A DNA stretch of 19,196 bases from Gaiellales bacterium (GCA_030831375.1 JAURLF010000068.1:1-19196), one strand, 5' to 3'. Positions 1 to 7,371 are shown, counted from the first letter of the stretch. Translations and numbers: made by a program. The notes: generated by a model not told the origin, from the letters alone.

Positions 1-1
1 C

Positions 2-97
2 GTGGAGGTGAAGGGCCTCGCGCTGCCCGAGCTGATGATCGAGGTCGACGCGATGGCGATCGTGCCGCAGGGCGGCCAGCGGGCCGTGCGCGGCTAG
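2..97 (+). CDS. RidA/YjgF-family protein, C-terminal fragment
   Basis: The gene enters from outside the left edge; only the last 31 codons and the TAG stop are visible. The fragment begins VEVKGLALPELMIEVDAMAI and ends in a short basic tail. A Val-Glu-Val...Leu...(Leu/Met)-(Val/Ile)-Glu-(Ile/Val)-(Asp/Glu)-Ala-(Val/Met)-Ala pattern is how many RidA (reactive enamine/imine deaminase) proteins finish, forming the last beta strand. The key catalytic arginine of RidA proteins would lie outside or just upstream of what is visible, so deaminase activity cannot be judged. The stop lies 1 nt from the stop codon of the opposing acyl-CoA dehydrogenase gene, so the two transcripts converge. With so few residues the family call is tentative. 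Confidence 0.55.
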   Translation: MEVKGLALPELMIEVDAMAIVPQGGQRAVRG

Positions 98-98
98 C

Positions 99-1232
99 TC
101 AGATCCCGAGGCCGCGGGCGATCACGAGCCGCTGGATCTCGTTGGTGCCCTCGCCGATCTCGAGCACCTTCTGGTCGCGGTAGATGCGCGAGATCGGGTA
201 CTCGTCCATGTAGCCATAGCCGCCGTGGATCTGGACGGCGGCGTTGACGGCGCGGTTCGAGGCCACGCCGGTGTGCAGCTTGGCGATCGCGGCGGCCTGC
301 GCGTACGGACGCCCCTGGTCCTTCAGCCAGGCGGCGCGGTAGACGAGCGCGCGGCCCGCCTCGATCTCGACCGCCATGTCGGCGAGCGCGAAGCGGACGG
401 CCTGGAAGTCCTTGATCGGCCGGCCGAACTGGTTGCGGGCCTGCGCGTAGGCGAGGGAGAGGTCGTAGGCGGCCTGCATCGTGCCGAGGCCCATCGCGGC
501 GATCGAGATGCGGCCGCCGTCGAGGATCTGCAGGAACTGCTTGAAGCCCATGCCGCGGGGGCCGAGCAGGTTGCCCTCGGGGACGAGGCAGTCGGCGAAC
601 GTCAGCTCGCGGGTGTCGGAGGCGTGCCAGCCGAGCTTGCGCAGGGGTGCTGAGATCCCGTAGCCGGGCGTGCCGTTCGGGACGATGATGTTGGAGATCT
701 CGTCCTCGCCGGTGCGCGCGGTGATCGTCACGCACCTCGTGATGTCGGTGCCAGAGTTGGTGATGAACATCTTCGAGCCGTTGACGCGCCAGTGGCCGTC
801 CTCGAGCTCGGCGCGGGTGCGCGGGTTGCCGGCGTCCGAGCCCGCCTCCGGCTCGGTCAGGCCGAAGGCGGCGAGCGCGCGGCCCGCGACGAGGTCCGGC
901 AGCCACTCGGCGCGCTGCTCGTCCGTCCCGAACAGGTGGATCGGCATGGTGCCGAGCGACGTGTGCGCGGCGACCGTCACGCCGACGGAGGCGTCGACGC
1001 GGGTCAGCTCCTCCACCGCGATCGCGTACAGCAGCGTGTCGCCGCCCGCTCCGCCGATCTCCTCGGGGAACGGGATGCCCATCAGGCCGAGCCCCGCCAT
1101 CTCCTCCACGATCCCGTAGGGGAAGCGGTGCTCGCGGTCGAGCTCCTCCGCGATCGGCGCGATCCGGCTCTCGGCGAAATCGCGGACGACCGCCCGGAAG
1201 TCCTCGTACTCGCTCGGCAGGTCGAGATCCAT
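99..1232 (-). CDS. Acyl-CoA dehydrogenase (short/branched-chain type)
   Basis: A 377-residue FAD flavoprotein that oxidises an acyl-CoA to the trans-2-enoyl-CoA and passes electrons to electron-transfer flavoprotein. The length is normal for the family. The N-terminal helical domain is followed by the FAD/substrate signature FGLTEPEAGSD (about 123-133) and FITNSG (156-161). The C-terminal helical domain has RNQFGRPIKDFQ, then IHGGYGYMDEYPISRIYRD and IGEGTNEIQ. Glu361 in GEGTNEIQ sits where short- and medium-chain enzymes keep their catalytic base. Isovaleryl-CoA dehydrogenases carry Ala there and use a Glu on an earlier helix; the matching earlier segment here, LDGGRISIA, lacks it. A butyryl- or branched short-chain substrate is therefore more likely than isovaleryl-CoA. 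The ATG has a good Shine-Dalgarno (GGGGGAG on the minus strand) a few bases upstream and a candidate -10 box about 43 nt upstream. It is divergent from the flavin monooxygenase and convergent with the RidA-like gene. Confidence 0.93.
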   Translation of the reverse strand: MDLDLPSEYEDFRAVVRDFAESRIAPIAEELDREHRFPYGIVEEMAGLGLMGIPFPEEIGGAGGDTLLYAIAVEELTRVDASVGVTVAAHTSLGTMPIHLFGTDEQRAEWLPDLVAGRALAAFGLTEPEAGSDAGNPRTRAELEDGHWRVNGSKMFITNSGTDITRCVTITARTGEDEISNIIVPNGTPGYGISAPLRKLGWHASDTRELTFADCLVPEGNLLGPRGMGFKQFLQILDGGRISIAAMGLGTMQAAYDLSLAYAQARNQFGRPIKDFQAVRFALADMAVEIEAGRALVYRAAWLKDQGRPYAQAAAIAKLHTGVASNRAVNAAVQIHGGYGYMDEYPISRIYRDQKVLEIGEGTNEIQRLVIARGLGI

Positions 1233-1274
1233 CTGCGCTCCCCCGTCGCGGCGCGCGGTGCCGCGCCCCGCGGC

Positions 1275-1280
1275 AGTCTA
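1275..1280 (-). promoter_or_regulatory. Candidate -10 box of the acyl-CoA dehydrogenase gene
   Basis: TAGACT on the minus strand fits the actinobacterial TANNNT -10 pattern. It would start transcription about 35 nt before the ATG, leaving room for the visible Shine-Dalgarno. No clear -35 element was seen. Confidence 0.35.
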
Positions 1281-1317
1281 CCCCGCTGCCCGTTCCCGGC
1301 CCGCCCCCGGGCGGCGC

Positions 1318-1323
1318 TACGCT
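1318..1323 (+). promoter_or_regulatory. Candidate -10 box, leaderless start of the flavin monooxygenase gene
   Basis: TACGCT ends 7 nt before the GTG start codon at 1331. A transcript starting the usual 6-8 nt after a -10 box would begin at the start codon itself. The GGAG at 1326-1329 is only 1 nt from the GTG, too close to act as a ribosome site, which favours leaderless translation. Confidence 0.5.
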
Positions 1324-1330
1324 CTGGAGC

Positions 1331-2830
1331 GTGAGCGGGGGGAACGGCACGGGCGCGCCGAGCATCGCGATCATCGGCGCGGGCTTCAGCGGGATCGGGA
1401 TGGCGATGCGGCTGCAGGAGGCCGGGATCCGCTCGTTCACGATCTACGAGGCCGCGGACGACGTCGGCGGCACCTGGTACTGGAACACGTACCCCGGCGC
1501 GGCCTGCGACATCGGCTCGCACCTCTACTCGTTCTCGTTCCGGCGCAACCACGAGTGGACGAAGACGTACGCGGGCGATGAGGAGATCCGCGAGTACCTG
1601 CGGGCCTGCATGCGCGACGCCGACCTGTACGGGCGCACGCGGCTGTCGACGCCGATCGAGACGGCCGTCTACGACGACGCCGCCGCGACCTGGACGCTGA
1701 CCACGGCGGCGGGCGAGGAGGTCGTCCACGACGTCGTGATCTTCGGCTGCGGCCAGCTCAACGAGCCGGTGCGGCCCGACATCCCCGGCCTCGACGGCTT
1801 CCGGGGGGAGCTCTTCCACTCGGCCCGCTGGGACCACGGCTGCGACCTGCGCGGCAAGCGCGTCGCCGTGATCGGCAACGGCGCGAGCGCCGCCCAGTTC
1901 GTCCCCGAGGTCGCGAAGGAGGCGGCCAGCCTGGCCGTCTTCCAGCGCACGCCGTCGTGGATCGTGCCGCGCCGCGACTTCCCGTACTCGGACCGGCGCA
2001 AGTGGCTGTTCCGTCACGTGCCGGGCGTCGAGAGCCTGCACCGGCTCGGGATCTTCTGGTTCAACGAGAAGGGCTTCCTCGCCTTCCGGCCGGGGCAGAA
2101 GTGGTGGGGCCTGATCCAGGGCTCGGACCGCGCGCGCCAGTGGGAGGACGTCGCCCTGCGGCACCTCGAGCGGCAGGTCCCCGACCCCGAGCTGCGCGAG
2201 AAGCTGACGCCGCGCTACGGGATCGGCTGCAAGCGCGTGCTGCTCTCGAACGACTGGTACCCGACGCTGCAGCGCGACAACGTCGAACTCGTCACGGACC
2301 GCATCACCCGCATCACGGAGGACGCGATCGAGACGGAGGCGGGGACCACCGGCCCGCTCGACGTGATCATCCTCGGCACCGGCTTCGACTCGACGAAGTT
2401 CATGTCGACGGTGGAGATCACGGGTGCGGACGGGGTGCGGCTCGCCGACGCCTGGGCGGACGGGCCGCAGGCGCACCTCGGCATCGCGGTCGCCGGGTTC
2501 CCGAATCTGTTCATGCTCTACGGCCCGAACACGAACCTCGGCCACGGCACGATCATCTTCATGATCGAGTGCCAGATCCGCTACATCCGCAAGTGCGTCC
2601 AGCGGATGCGCCGCGACGGGCTCAGGGCGCTCGCCGTCCGGCCGGAGGCGCAGGCGCGCTTCAACGAGGAGCTGCAGCGCGACCTCGCGCAGTCGGTGTG
2701 GGCGAGCGGCTGCCGCTCCTGGTACGTGACCGCCGACGGCAAGGTGCAGAACAACTGGTCGGGGTTCATGCTCGACTACTGGCGGGACACGCTGCGCCCC
2801 GACTTCGACGATTTCAGCGTGCGCGCGTGA
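1331..2830 (+). CDS. Flavin-containing monooxygenase of Baeyer-Villiger type
   Basis: A 499-residue FAD/NADPH monooxygenase. The FAD Rossmann motif is GAGFSG (16-21), followed by VGGTWYWNTYPGAACD (45-60), typical of Baeyer-Villiger enzymes. The type I fingerprint FxGxxxHxxxWD is intact: Phe157, Gly159, His163, Trp167, Asp168. The NADPH Rossmann motif is GNGASA (182-187), and LGTGFDSTKFM lies in the C-terminal third. Such enzymes insert oxygen next to a ketone carbonyl, giving an ester or lactone; steroid, cyclic and linear ketones are all possible and the sequence does not decide. The GTG start is forced because the FAD motif begins 15 codons in and no other start precedes it. The gene is coupled to the amidohydrolase behind it through a GTGA stop/start overlap, so the two are probably co-expressed. 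Confidence 0.9.
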   Translation: MSGGNGTGAPSIAIIGAGFSGIGMAMRLQEAGIRSFTIYEAADDVGGTWYWNTYPGAACDIGSHLYSFSFRRNHEWTKTYAGDEEIREYLRACMRDADLYGRTRLSTPIETAVYDDAAATWTLTTAAGEEVVHDVVIFGCGQLNEPVRPDIPGLDGFRGELFHSARWDHGCDLRGKRVAVIGNGASAAQFVPEVAKEAASLAVFQRTPSWIVPRRDFPYSDRRKWLFRHVPGVESLHRLGIFWFNEKGFLAFRPGQKWWGLIQGSDRARQWEDVALRHLERQVPDPELREKLTPRYGIGCKRVLLSNDWYPTLQRDNVELVTDRITRITEDAIETEAGTTGPLDVIILGTGFDSTKFMSTVEITGADGVRLADAWADGPQAHLGIAVAGFPNLFMLYGPNTNLGHGTIIFMIECQIRYIRKCVQRMRRDGLRALAVRPEAQARFNEELQRDLAQSVWASGCRSWYVTADGKVQNNWSGFMLDYWRDTLRPDFDDFSVRA

Positions 2831-4455
2831 ACCGCCGCTCGGTCATCGCCGGCGGGCCGGTCCTGACCATGGCCGATCCGGGCCGCGTCGAGGCCGTCGC
2901 GCTCCTCGACGGCCGCATCCTCCACGCGGGCGCGCTCGACGACTGCCGCGCCGCGGCCGGCCGCGGCGCGGCCGAGGTCGACCTCGGCGGGCGTACGCTG
3001 ATGCCGGGCTTCGTCGACGCCCACACGCACCCCCTGATGCTCGGGCAGTGCGCGGCCTGGGTCGATTGCGCGCCGCCCGAGGTGACGGACATCGACGGGC
3101 TGGTCGCGCAGCTCGGCCGGCGCCGCGACGGCCTGCCGCCGACCGCCGCCGTGTGGGGCTTCGGCGTGCACCTCGTGGATCTCGCGGAGGGCCGCAACCC
3201 GATGGCGGCCGACCTCGACCGGGTCGCGACGGACCGCGTCGTCGCGGTCATGCACCGCTCCGGGCACGGCGTGATGGTCAACAGCCACTGCCTGGCCGTG
3301 AACGGCATCACGCGGGACACGCCGGACCCGCCTGGCGGCCGGATCGAGCGCGACCCGCAGGGGAACCCGACGGGCGCCCTGTGGGACGCCTCGATCGACC
3401 TGATCACCGGGCCCGAGGGCGTCAAGACGCGCGACCACGGCCCCAACATCCACATCCCGGACGCGCCTGAGCGCCTCGTCGACCTGCTCTGCAACGCGCA
3501 GACCCTGCTCCTGCGTGCCGGCGTCACCTCGGTCACGGACTGCCAGGTCACGCGCCGCGAGATGGAGACGTACCTGTCGGCCCGCGACGAGGGGCGCCTG
3601 CAGCTGCGCGTCTCGATGCTGACCCTCTCGACCCTGCTCGACGCGCTCGTCGAGCTGGGGCTGCGCTCGCGCCTCGGCGACGACCATCTCGCCTTCGCCG
3701 GGCTCAAGCTCTACGCCGACGGCAGCCTGACGGGGCTGACCGCCTACTTCGAGAGCGGCTACCGCTTCGACCCGTGCCATCACGGCCAGCTCTACCACGA
3801 GCCCGCCGAGCTGCGCCGGCTGATCCGGCGCGCGCACCGCTTCGGGCTGCAGACCGGCACCCACGCCCAGGGCGACTCGGCGATCGCGATCGTGCTCGAG
3901 GCCGTCCGCGAGGCGCTCGACGACGTCGACCGCAGCGACCACCGCCACCGCATCGAGCACTGCGGGATGCCGTCGGAGGCGCAGGTCGGGGAGATCGCCG
4001 AGCTCGGCGTGATCCCCGTCAACCAGCCGACGCACCACTACCTGGTGGGCGACGCGATGCTCGACAAGGTCGGCGAGCGCGCGCACCGCTACAACCCGTA
4101 CGGCGAGTTCGTCCGCGCCGGCATCGCGCCCGTCCTGTCCTCCGACACGCCCGTCTCGGGCCCCGACCCGCTGGAGGCGGTCTGGGCGGCGGCGACGCGG
4201 GCGACCCGCTACGGCTCGGTGCTCGGCGACGAGGCCCAGCGGATCACCGTCGAGCAGGGCCTGCGCGGCTACACGATCGAGGGCGCGCGGGCCACGCGCC
4301 GCGAGCACGCCGTCGGCTCGATCGAGGCGGGCAAGCTGGCCGACTTCGCGATCCTCTCCGACGACCCCCTGGCCGTGCCGCTCGACGCGCTGCGCGCGAT
4401 CCGGGTCGAGGAGACCTGGGTCGACGGGGCGCCCGTCGACTGGGCGCGGCTCTAG
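2827..4455 (+). CDS. YtcJ-like amidohydrolase (amidohydrolase 3 family)
   Basis: A 542-residue metal-dependent hydrolase of the amidohydrolase superfamily, likely cytoplasmic since no signal peptide is seen. A small N-terminal beta domain leads to MPGFVDAHTHP, with the HxH metal ligands at His66 and His68. Further expected ligand positions are present: Lys294 in GLKLYADGSL, His346 in THAQGDSA, His378 in HRIEHCG and Asp440 in SSDTPV. The C-terminus returns to the beta domain (GSIEAGKLADFAILSDDP). Relatives are annotated as exoenzyme-regulatory or N-substituted formamide deformylase-like, but substrates are mostly unknown. The GTG start overlaps the TGA of the monooxygenase (sequence GTGA), so translation is probably coupled and the two proteins may act in one catabolic route. 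The stop lies in a CTAG that also contains the stop of the opposing ALA synthase gene. Confidence 0.9.
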   Translation: MNRRSVIAGGPVLTMADPGRVEAVALLDGRILHAGALDDCRAAAGRGAAEVDLGGRTLMPGFVDAHTHPLMLGQCAAWVDCAPPEVTDIDGLVAQLGRRRDGLPPTAAVWGFGVHLVDLAEGRNPMAADLDRVATDRVVAVMHRSGHGVMVNSHCLAVNGITRDTPDPPGGRIERDPQGNPTGALWDASIDLITGPEGVKTRDHGPNIHIPDAPERLVDLLCNAQTLLLRAGVTSVTDCQVTRREMETYLSARDEGRLQLRVSMLTLSTLLDALVELGLRSRLGDDHLAFAGLKLYADGSLTGLTAYFESGYRFDPCHHGQLYHEPAELRRLIRRAHRFGLQTGTHAQGDSAIAIVLEAVREALDDVDRSDHRHRIEHCGMPSEAQVGEIAELGVIPVNQPTHHYLVGDAMLDKVGERAHRYNPYGEFVRAGIAPVLSSDTPVSGPDPLEAVWAAATRATRYGSVLGDEAQRITVEQGLRGYTIEGARATRREHAVGSIEAGKLADFAILSDDPLAVPLDALRAIRVEETWVDGAPVDWARL

Positions 4456-5681
4456 GCGATCGGCAGCGGGATCTCGCCGGCGCGGGGCAGCTCGAGCCGC
4501 TCCCAGACGTCGACGAGGCCCTGCACGAGCGCCTGCTCGTCGGCGTCGGTGTGGAGCGGGCTCGTCGTGATGCGGAAGCGCTCCGTGCCGCGCGGCACCG
4601 TCGGGTAGTCGATCGGCTGCACGTAGATCGCGTGACGGTCGAGCAGCATGCGCGCGGCCTCGCGGCAGCGCACGGGGTCGCCGAGGATGACGGGGATCAG
4701 GTGGCTGTCCGTCGGGAGGGTCGGGATGCCCTCGGCCTCGATCGCGGCGCGGACCGACGCGACGCGCGCGTGCAGGGCGCTGCGCTCCGCGTCCGAGGCG
4801 CGCAGGTGCCGGACGCTGGCGCGGGCCGCGGCGACCACCACGGGAGCGAGGGACGTGGTGAAGATGAAACCCGCCCCGTAGGAGCGAACGAGGTCGACGA
4901 GCCGGGCGGGGCCGGCGATGTACCCGCCCATCGCGCCGACGGCCTTGCCGAGGGTGCCCTGCACGATGTCGATCTCGGACTCGAGGCCCTCGCGGGCGAC
5001 GATGCCGGCGCCCTCGGGGCCGTACATGCCGACCGCGTGCACCTCGTCGACGTAGGTGAGGGCGTCGTGGCGGCGCGCGACGTCGGCGAGGTCCGCGATC
5101 GGGGCGATGTCGCCGTCCATCGAGTAGACGCTCTCGAAGGCGACCACGCGGGGGCGGTGCGCCTCCTCGGCGCGCAGGAGCGACTCGAGGTGGTCGGCGT
5201 CGTTGTGCTGGAAGACGCGCACGGTGGCGCCGCTGCGGCGGATGCCCTCGATCATCGAGTTGTGGTTGGCCGCGTCGGAGAAGACGACGCAGTCGGGCAG
5301 CGCCGAGCCGAGCACCGCGAGCGCGGTGAAGTTGGCCACCCAGCCGGACGAGAAGAGCAGGGCGGCATCCTTGCGGTGCCAGGCGGCGAGCTCGCGCTCG
5401 AGGGCGACGTGCATCGCGGTGGTGCCGGAGATGTTGCGCGTGCCGCCCGACCCGGCGCCGTACGCGGCGGCCTCCGCGACGGCCTCGGTGACGGCGGGGC
5501 TCGCGGCCATGCCGAGGTAGTCGTTCGAGCACCAGACGGTGACGGTGCGGGTCGTGCCGTCCGGGTCGGACAGCAGCGCGAGCGCCGTGCCGGGCACCCG
5601 CTCGATCTCCGCGAAGGTGCGGTAGCGACCCTCAGCCTTCAGGCGCGCGAGGGCCTCGTCGACGAGGCCGGCGTAATCCAC
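4452..5681 (-). CDS. hemA: 5-aminolevulinate synthase
   Basis: A 409-residue PLP enzyme of the alpha-oxoamine synthase family that condenses glycine with succinyl-CoA to 5-aminolevulinate, the first step of Shemin-type haem synthesis. Sequence signs single out ALA synthase from AONS or KBL: GRYRTF with Arg21, VWCSNDYLGM (49-58), GAGSGGTRNISGTT (75-88), AFESVYSMDGD (181-191), DEVHAVGMYG (212-221), GTLGKA with the PLP lysine Lys246, and QPIDYPTVPRGTERFRIT (355-372). Positions recalled as succinyl-CoA contacts in the Rhodobacter enzyme (Arg21, Thr, Asn, Ile) are kept here as Arg21, Thr81, Asn83 and Ile84. Most actinobacteria make ALA from glutamyl-tRNA; in this phylum ALA synthase is best known from C5N-unit antibiotic clusters. 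No haem or C5N gene is adjacent. The start is GTG, apparently leaderless. The naming follows alphaproteobacterial usage. Confidence 0.9.
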   Translation of the reverse strand: MDYAGLVDEALARLKAEGRYRTFAEIERVPGTALALLSDPDGTTRTVTVWCSNDYLGMAASPAVTEAVAEAAAYGAGSGGTRNISGTTAMHVALERELAAWHRKDAALLFSSGWVANFTALAVLGSALPDCVVFSDAANHNSMIEGIRRSGATVRVFQHNDADHLESLLRAEEAHRPRVVAFESVYSMDGDIAPIADLADVARRHDALTYVDEVHAVGMYGPEGAGIVAREGLESEIDIVQGTLGKAVGAMGGYIAGPARLVDLVRSYGAGFIFTTSLAPVVVAAARASVRHLRASDAERSALHARVASVRAAIEAEGIPTLPTDSHLIPVILGDPVRCREAARMLLDRHAIYVQPIDYPTVPRGTERFRITTSPLHTDADEQALVQGLVDVWERLELPRAGEIPLPIA

Positions 5682-5687
5682 GCCGGC

Positions 5688-5693
5688 ACTCTA
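5688..5693 (-). promoter_or_regulatory. Candidate -10 box, leaderless start of ALA synthase gene
   Basis: TAGAGT on the minus strand lies 6 nt before the GTG start at 5681, inside the 38-bp gap to the upstream gene. No Shine-Dalgarno is present between it and the start. This gives the gene its own promoter, separate from the secreted-protein gene behind it. Confidence 0.5.
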
Positions 5694-5719
5694 TCGGCAC
5701 TCGGGCCGCGGCGGCCCGG

Positions 5720-6562
5720 TCATCCCGTTGCGAACACGCCGAGCGCGGTCCAGCCGCCGGGGCGCGTGGTGGCGAGGTCGTACAGGCTGAAGCCCGTCGC
5801 GCCCGCGTCGCGGGCGCCGCGCGCGGCCGCATCGAGCTGGACGGCGGAGAGGCCGAGCGAGCCCGTGATCACGTGCACCTCGACGGCCGGGTCGCCCGTG
5901 CGCTGCCGCAGCCGATTGACGCAGCCCGTGGCGTCCCGGTAGATGCGAGCCGGGGTGTGGCGACGCGACGGGTAGCACATCGGCAGGAACGCGTCGCTCG
6001 CGGCGTGCAGCGCCGCGTACGGGAAGACCGGCCAGTACATCGAGACGGGCGACGGGATGATCGCGGCGATCGGCAGCTTCGGGTAGGTCGCGCGCGCCCA
6101 GCCGGCGAGCGCGGCGGCGCGGCGCGCCCGGAGCGCGCCGTCGTTGACGATCGTGGCCTCGACGTCGATGCCGAGCCCGTCGATGCCGTCCGCGCCGGCC
6201 ACGTTGACGGCGGCGGCGAGCCGGCGCCGATCGCGCTTGAGGTTGCGGTAGCCCGGCAGGTACCAGGGCACGACGCGCAGGCCGGCGGCGTGCCCGAGCC
6301 GCGCGACCTCGCGCACGTAGGCCCGATTGACGACGTCCGCCTTCGACCTCCAGTTGGCGGTCTCGATGTAGATCACCGGTGTGCCGTGCTGCTCGGCCGC
6401 GGCCACGACCTGGGCCGGCGTGCGCTTGCCGTAGTCCCAGATGTCGACCCAGATCCCGGTGCCGGAGAAGACGGCGGCGCGGGTCGGCTCCGCCTCGGCC
6501 GCGGGGGCCGCGGCGAGCGCGATCAGGGCGGCGACGAGGGCGAGCAGGGCGGCGCGGCGCAC
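5720..6562 (-). CDS. Secreted TIM-barrel-like protein of unknown function
   Basis: A 280-residue protein. It starts with a basic-hydrophobic signal peptide (residues 1-24, cleavage likely after AEA), so it should be exported. The mature part suggests an alternating beta/alpha barrel: GIWVDIWDYG (36-45), PVIYIETANW (62-71), LRVVPWYLPGY (95-105), IDGLGIDVEAT (127-137), LPIAAIIPSP (163-172), FLPMCYPSR (192-200), VHVITGSLG and ATGFSLYDL. Strand-end carboxylates Asp133 and Glu135, in a DGLGIDVEAT context, look like glycoside-hydrolase active-site residues, but I cannot assign a family. It has no visible partner gene. The GTG start has a -10 box 6 nt upstream and no ribosome-binding site, so it is probably leaderless. 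Function: unknown, possibly a carbohydrate-active enzyme. Confidence 0.72.
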   Translation of the reverse strand: MRRAALLALVAALIALAAAPAAEAEPTRAAVFSGTGIWVDIWDYGKRTPAQVVAAAEQHGTPVIYIETANWRSKADVVNRAYVREVARLGHAAGLRVVPWYLPGYRNLKRDRRRLAAAVNVAGADGIDGLGIDVEATIVNDGALRARRAAALAGWARATYPKLPIAAIIPSPVSMYWPVFPYAALHAASDAFLPMCYPSRRHTPARIYRDATGCVNRLRQRTGDPAVEVHVITGSLGLSAVQLDAAARGARDAGATGFSLYDLATTRPGGWTALGVFATG

Positions 6563-6568
6563 CGACCC

Positions 6569-6574
6569 ATCCTA
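6569..6574 (-). promoter_or_regulatory. Candidate -10 box, leaderless start of the secreted TIM-barrel gene
   Basis: TAGGAT on the minus strand ends 6 nt before the GTG at 6562, in the 37-bp gap behind the GntR gene. The spacing equals that of the ALA synthase and homocysteine methyltransferase genes. Confidence 0.5.
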
Positions 6575-6599
6575 CGCGGCGTCCGGCGCGCCCCGGGGC

Positions 6600-7334
6600 T
6601 CAGCCGCCGAGGTGGCGCGCCAGGGCTCGCGCCGCCTCGGCCGCGGTCTCGCGCTCGGCGGCTCCGTCGCGCTCGGAGGCGTATTCGAGCAGCGCCTGGC
6701 GCGCGCGGTGCGAGTGGTGGCGGAGCAGGTCGGAGAGGGCGTCCCCGTCGCGGGCGGCGATCGCGTCGACCATCTGGTGGTGCTCGGCCTGCGCCTCGGA
6801 TTGCTCGCCGAGCACCGAGACCGCGACGCGGGAGTACGGCTCGATCAGGTTGAGGACGCGCTCGGCGGTGTCTGCGAAGTGGCGCAGCCCGGACAGCCGG
6901 TAGAACTCGAGGTGGAGCGCGTAGTTGCGCTCCGACCACGTGGTCGGGTCGAGGTCGTCCATCGCGGCGACGAGCTCGCGCAGGCGCTCGACGTCGCGGT
7001 CGGTTGCGTTCAGCACGACGCCGGGCGCCATCTCGGCCTCGACGAGGGCGCGCAGGGTCCAGAGCTCATCGACCTCCGCGGGCGTCAGCGCCGTCACGCG
7101 CGCGCCGCCGTCGTCGCCGAACGTGACGACGCCCTCGGCGGCGAGCGTGTGGAGCGCTTCGCGGACGGGGATCCGGCTGACGCCCATCGCCTCGGCGATC
7201 GTGGCCTGGATCAGCGGCTGGCCGGGCAGGAGCAGGCCCTGCCGGATCGCCTCGCGCAGGACGTCGGCGATCGGCGGGCGGGCGCTGGCCTCCATGCGCC
7301 GTGATCGTAGAGGGGCGGAGTCAGGGACTGCCAT
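6600..7334 (-). CDS. GntR-family transcriptional regulator with FCD domain
   Basis: A 244-residue DNA-binding regulator. The N-terminal winged helix carries the GntR signature IADVLREAIRQGLLLPGQPL (22-41) and the recognition segment IAEAMGVSRIPVREAL (46-61). Residues about 85-220 form an all-helical FCD ligand domain with candidate metal-binding histidines at His141, His184/185 and His206/207. FCD regulators usually bind a small carboxylate or related metabolite and repress neighbouring catabolic genes. The gene is divergent from hyuAB, with about 80 bp between the starts, so it probably controls that operon and itself. A Met two codons further upstream (7340) is possible, but the best promoter places the transcript start about at the 7334 ATG, so I prefer that start. 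The tail is Ala/Glu/Arg rich. Confidence 0.88.
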   Translation of the reverse strand: MAVPDSAPLRSRRMEASARPPIADVLREAIRQGLLLPGQPLIQATIAEAMGVSRIPVREALHTLAAEGVVTFGDDGGARVTALTPAEVDELWTLRALVEAEMAPGVVLNATDRDVERLRELVAAMDDLDPTTWSERNYALHLEFYRLSGLRHFADTAERVLNLIEPYSRVAVSVLGEQSEAQAEHHQMVDAIAARDGDALSDLLRHHSHRARQALLEYASERDGAAERETAAEAARALARHLGG

Positions 7335-7362
7335 TTGCATTCCAGTGTATACATTGTATGCT
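7335..7362 (+). promoter_or_regulatory. Candidate promoter of the hyuAB operon
   Basis: TTGCAT (7335-7340) and TATGCT (7357-7362), 16 bp apart, resemble -35 and -10 elements. The resulting leader of about 45 nt would carry the strong ribosome site at 7402-7408. The match is moderate. The interval includes the palindrome likely bound by the GntR regulator. Confidence 0.35.
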
Positions 7363-7371
7363 CCAAGTCAA
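7344..7371 (-). promoter_or_regulatory. Candidate promoter of the GntR regulator gene
   Basis: On the minus strand, TTGACT (7366-7371, 5 of 6 to the -35 consensus) is followed after 16 bp by TACACT (7344-7349, -10 type TANNNT). The transcript would start near the ATG at 7334, making it nearly leaderless. The palindrome TGTATACA overlaps the -10 box, as expected for self-repression. Confidence 0.45.
7346..7361. promoter_or_regulatory. Likely GntR/FCD operator
   Basis: TGTATACA (7346-7353) is a perfect 8-bp palindrome. It overlaps a second, imperfect inverted repeat, GTATAC-ATT-GTATGC (7347-7361). This AT-rich island stands out in very GC-rich DNA and lies between divergent promoters. FCD regulators commonly bind short palindromes with a G-T...A-C core, and GTATAC fits. 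Binding by the adjacent regulator is inferred. Confidence 0.5.

Noticed and set aside
99..1232. Isovaleryl-CoA dehydrogenase (liuA) for the acyl-CoA dehydrogenase
   Set aside because: The C-terminal catalytic Glu of short-chain enzymes is present in GEGTNEIQ, where isovaleryl-CoA dehydrogenases have Ala, and the gene is far from the liu-type block.
4452..5681. 8-amino-7-oxononanoate synthase or glycine C-acetyltransferase for the PLP enzyme
   Set aside because: RYRTF, TRNISGT and the YPTVPRGTER block, with Arg21/Thr81/Asn83/Ile84, are ALA synthase features. No biotin or threonine genes are nearby.
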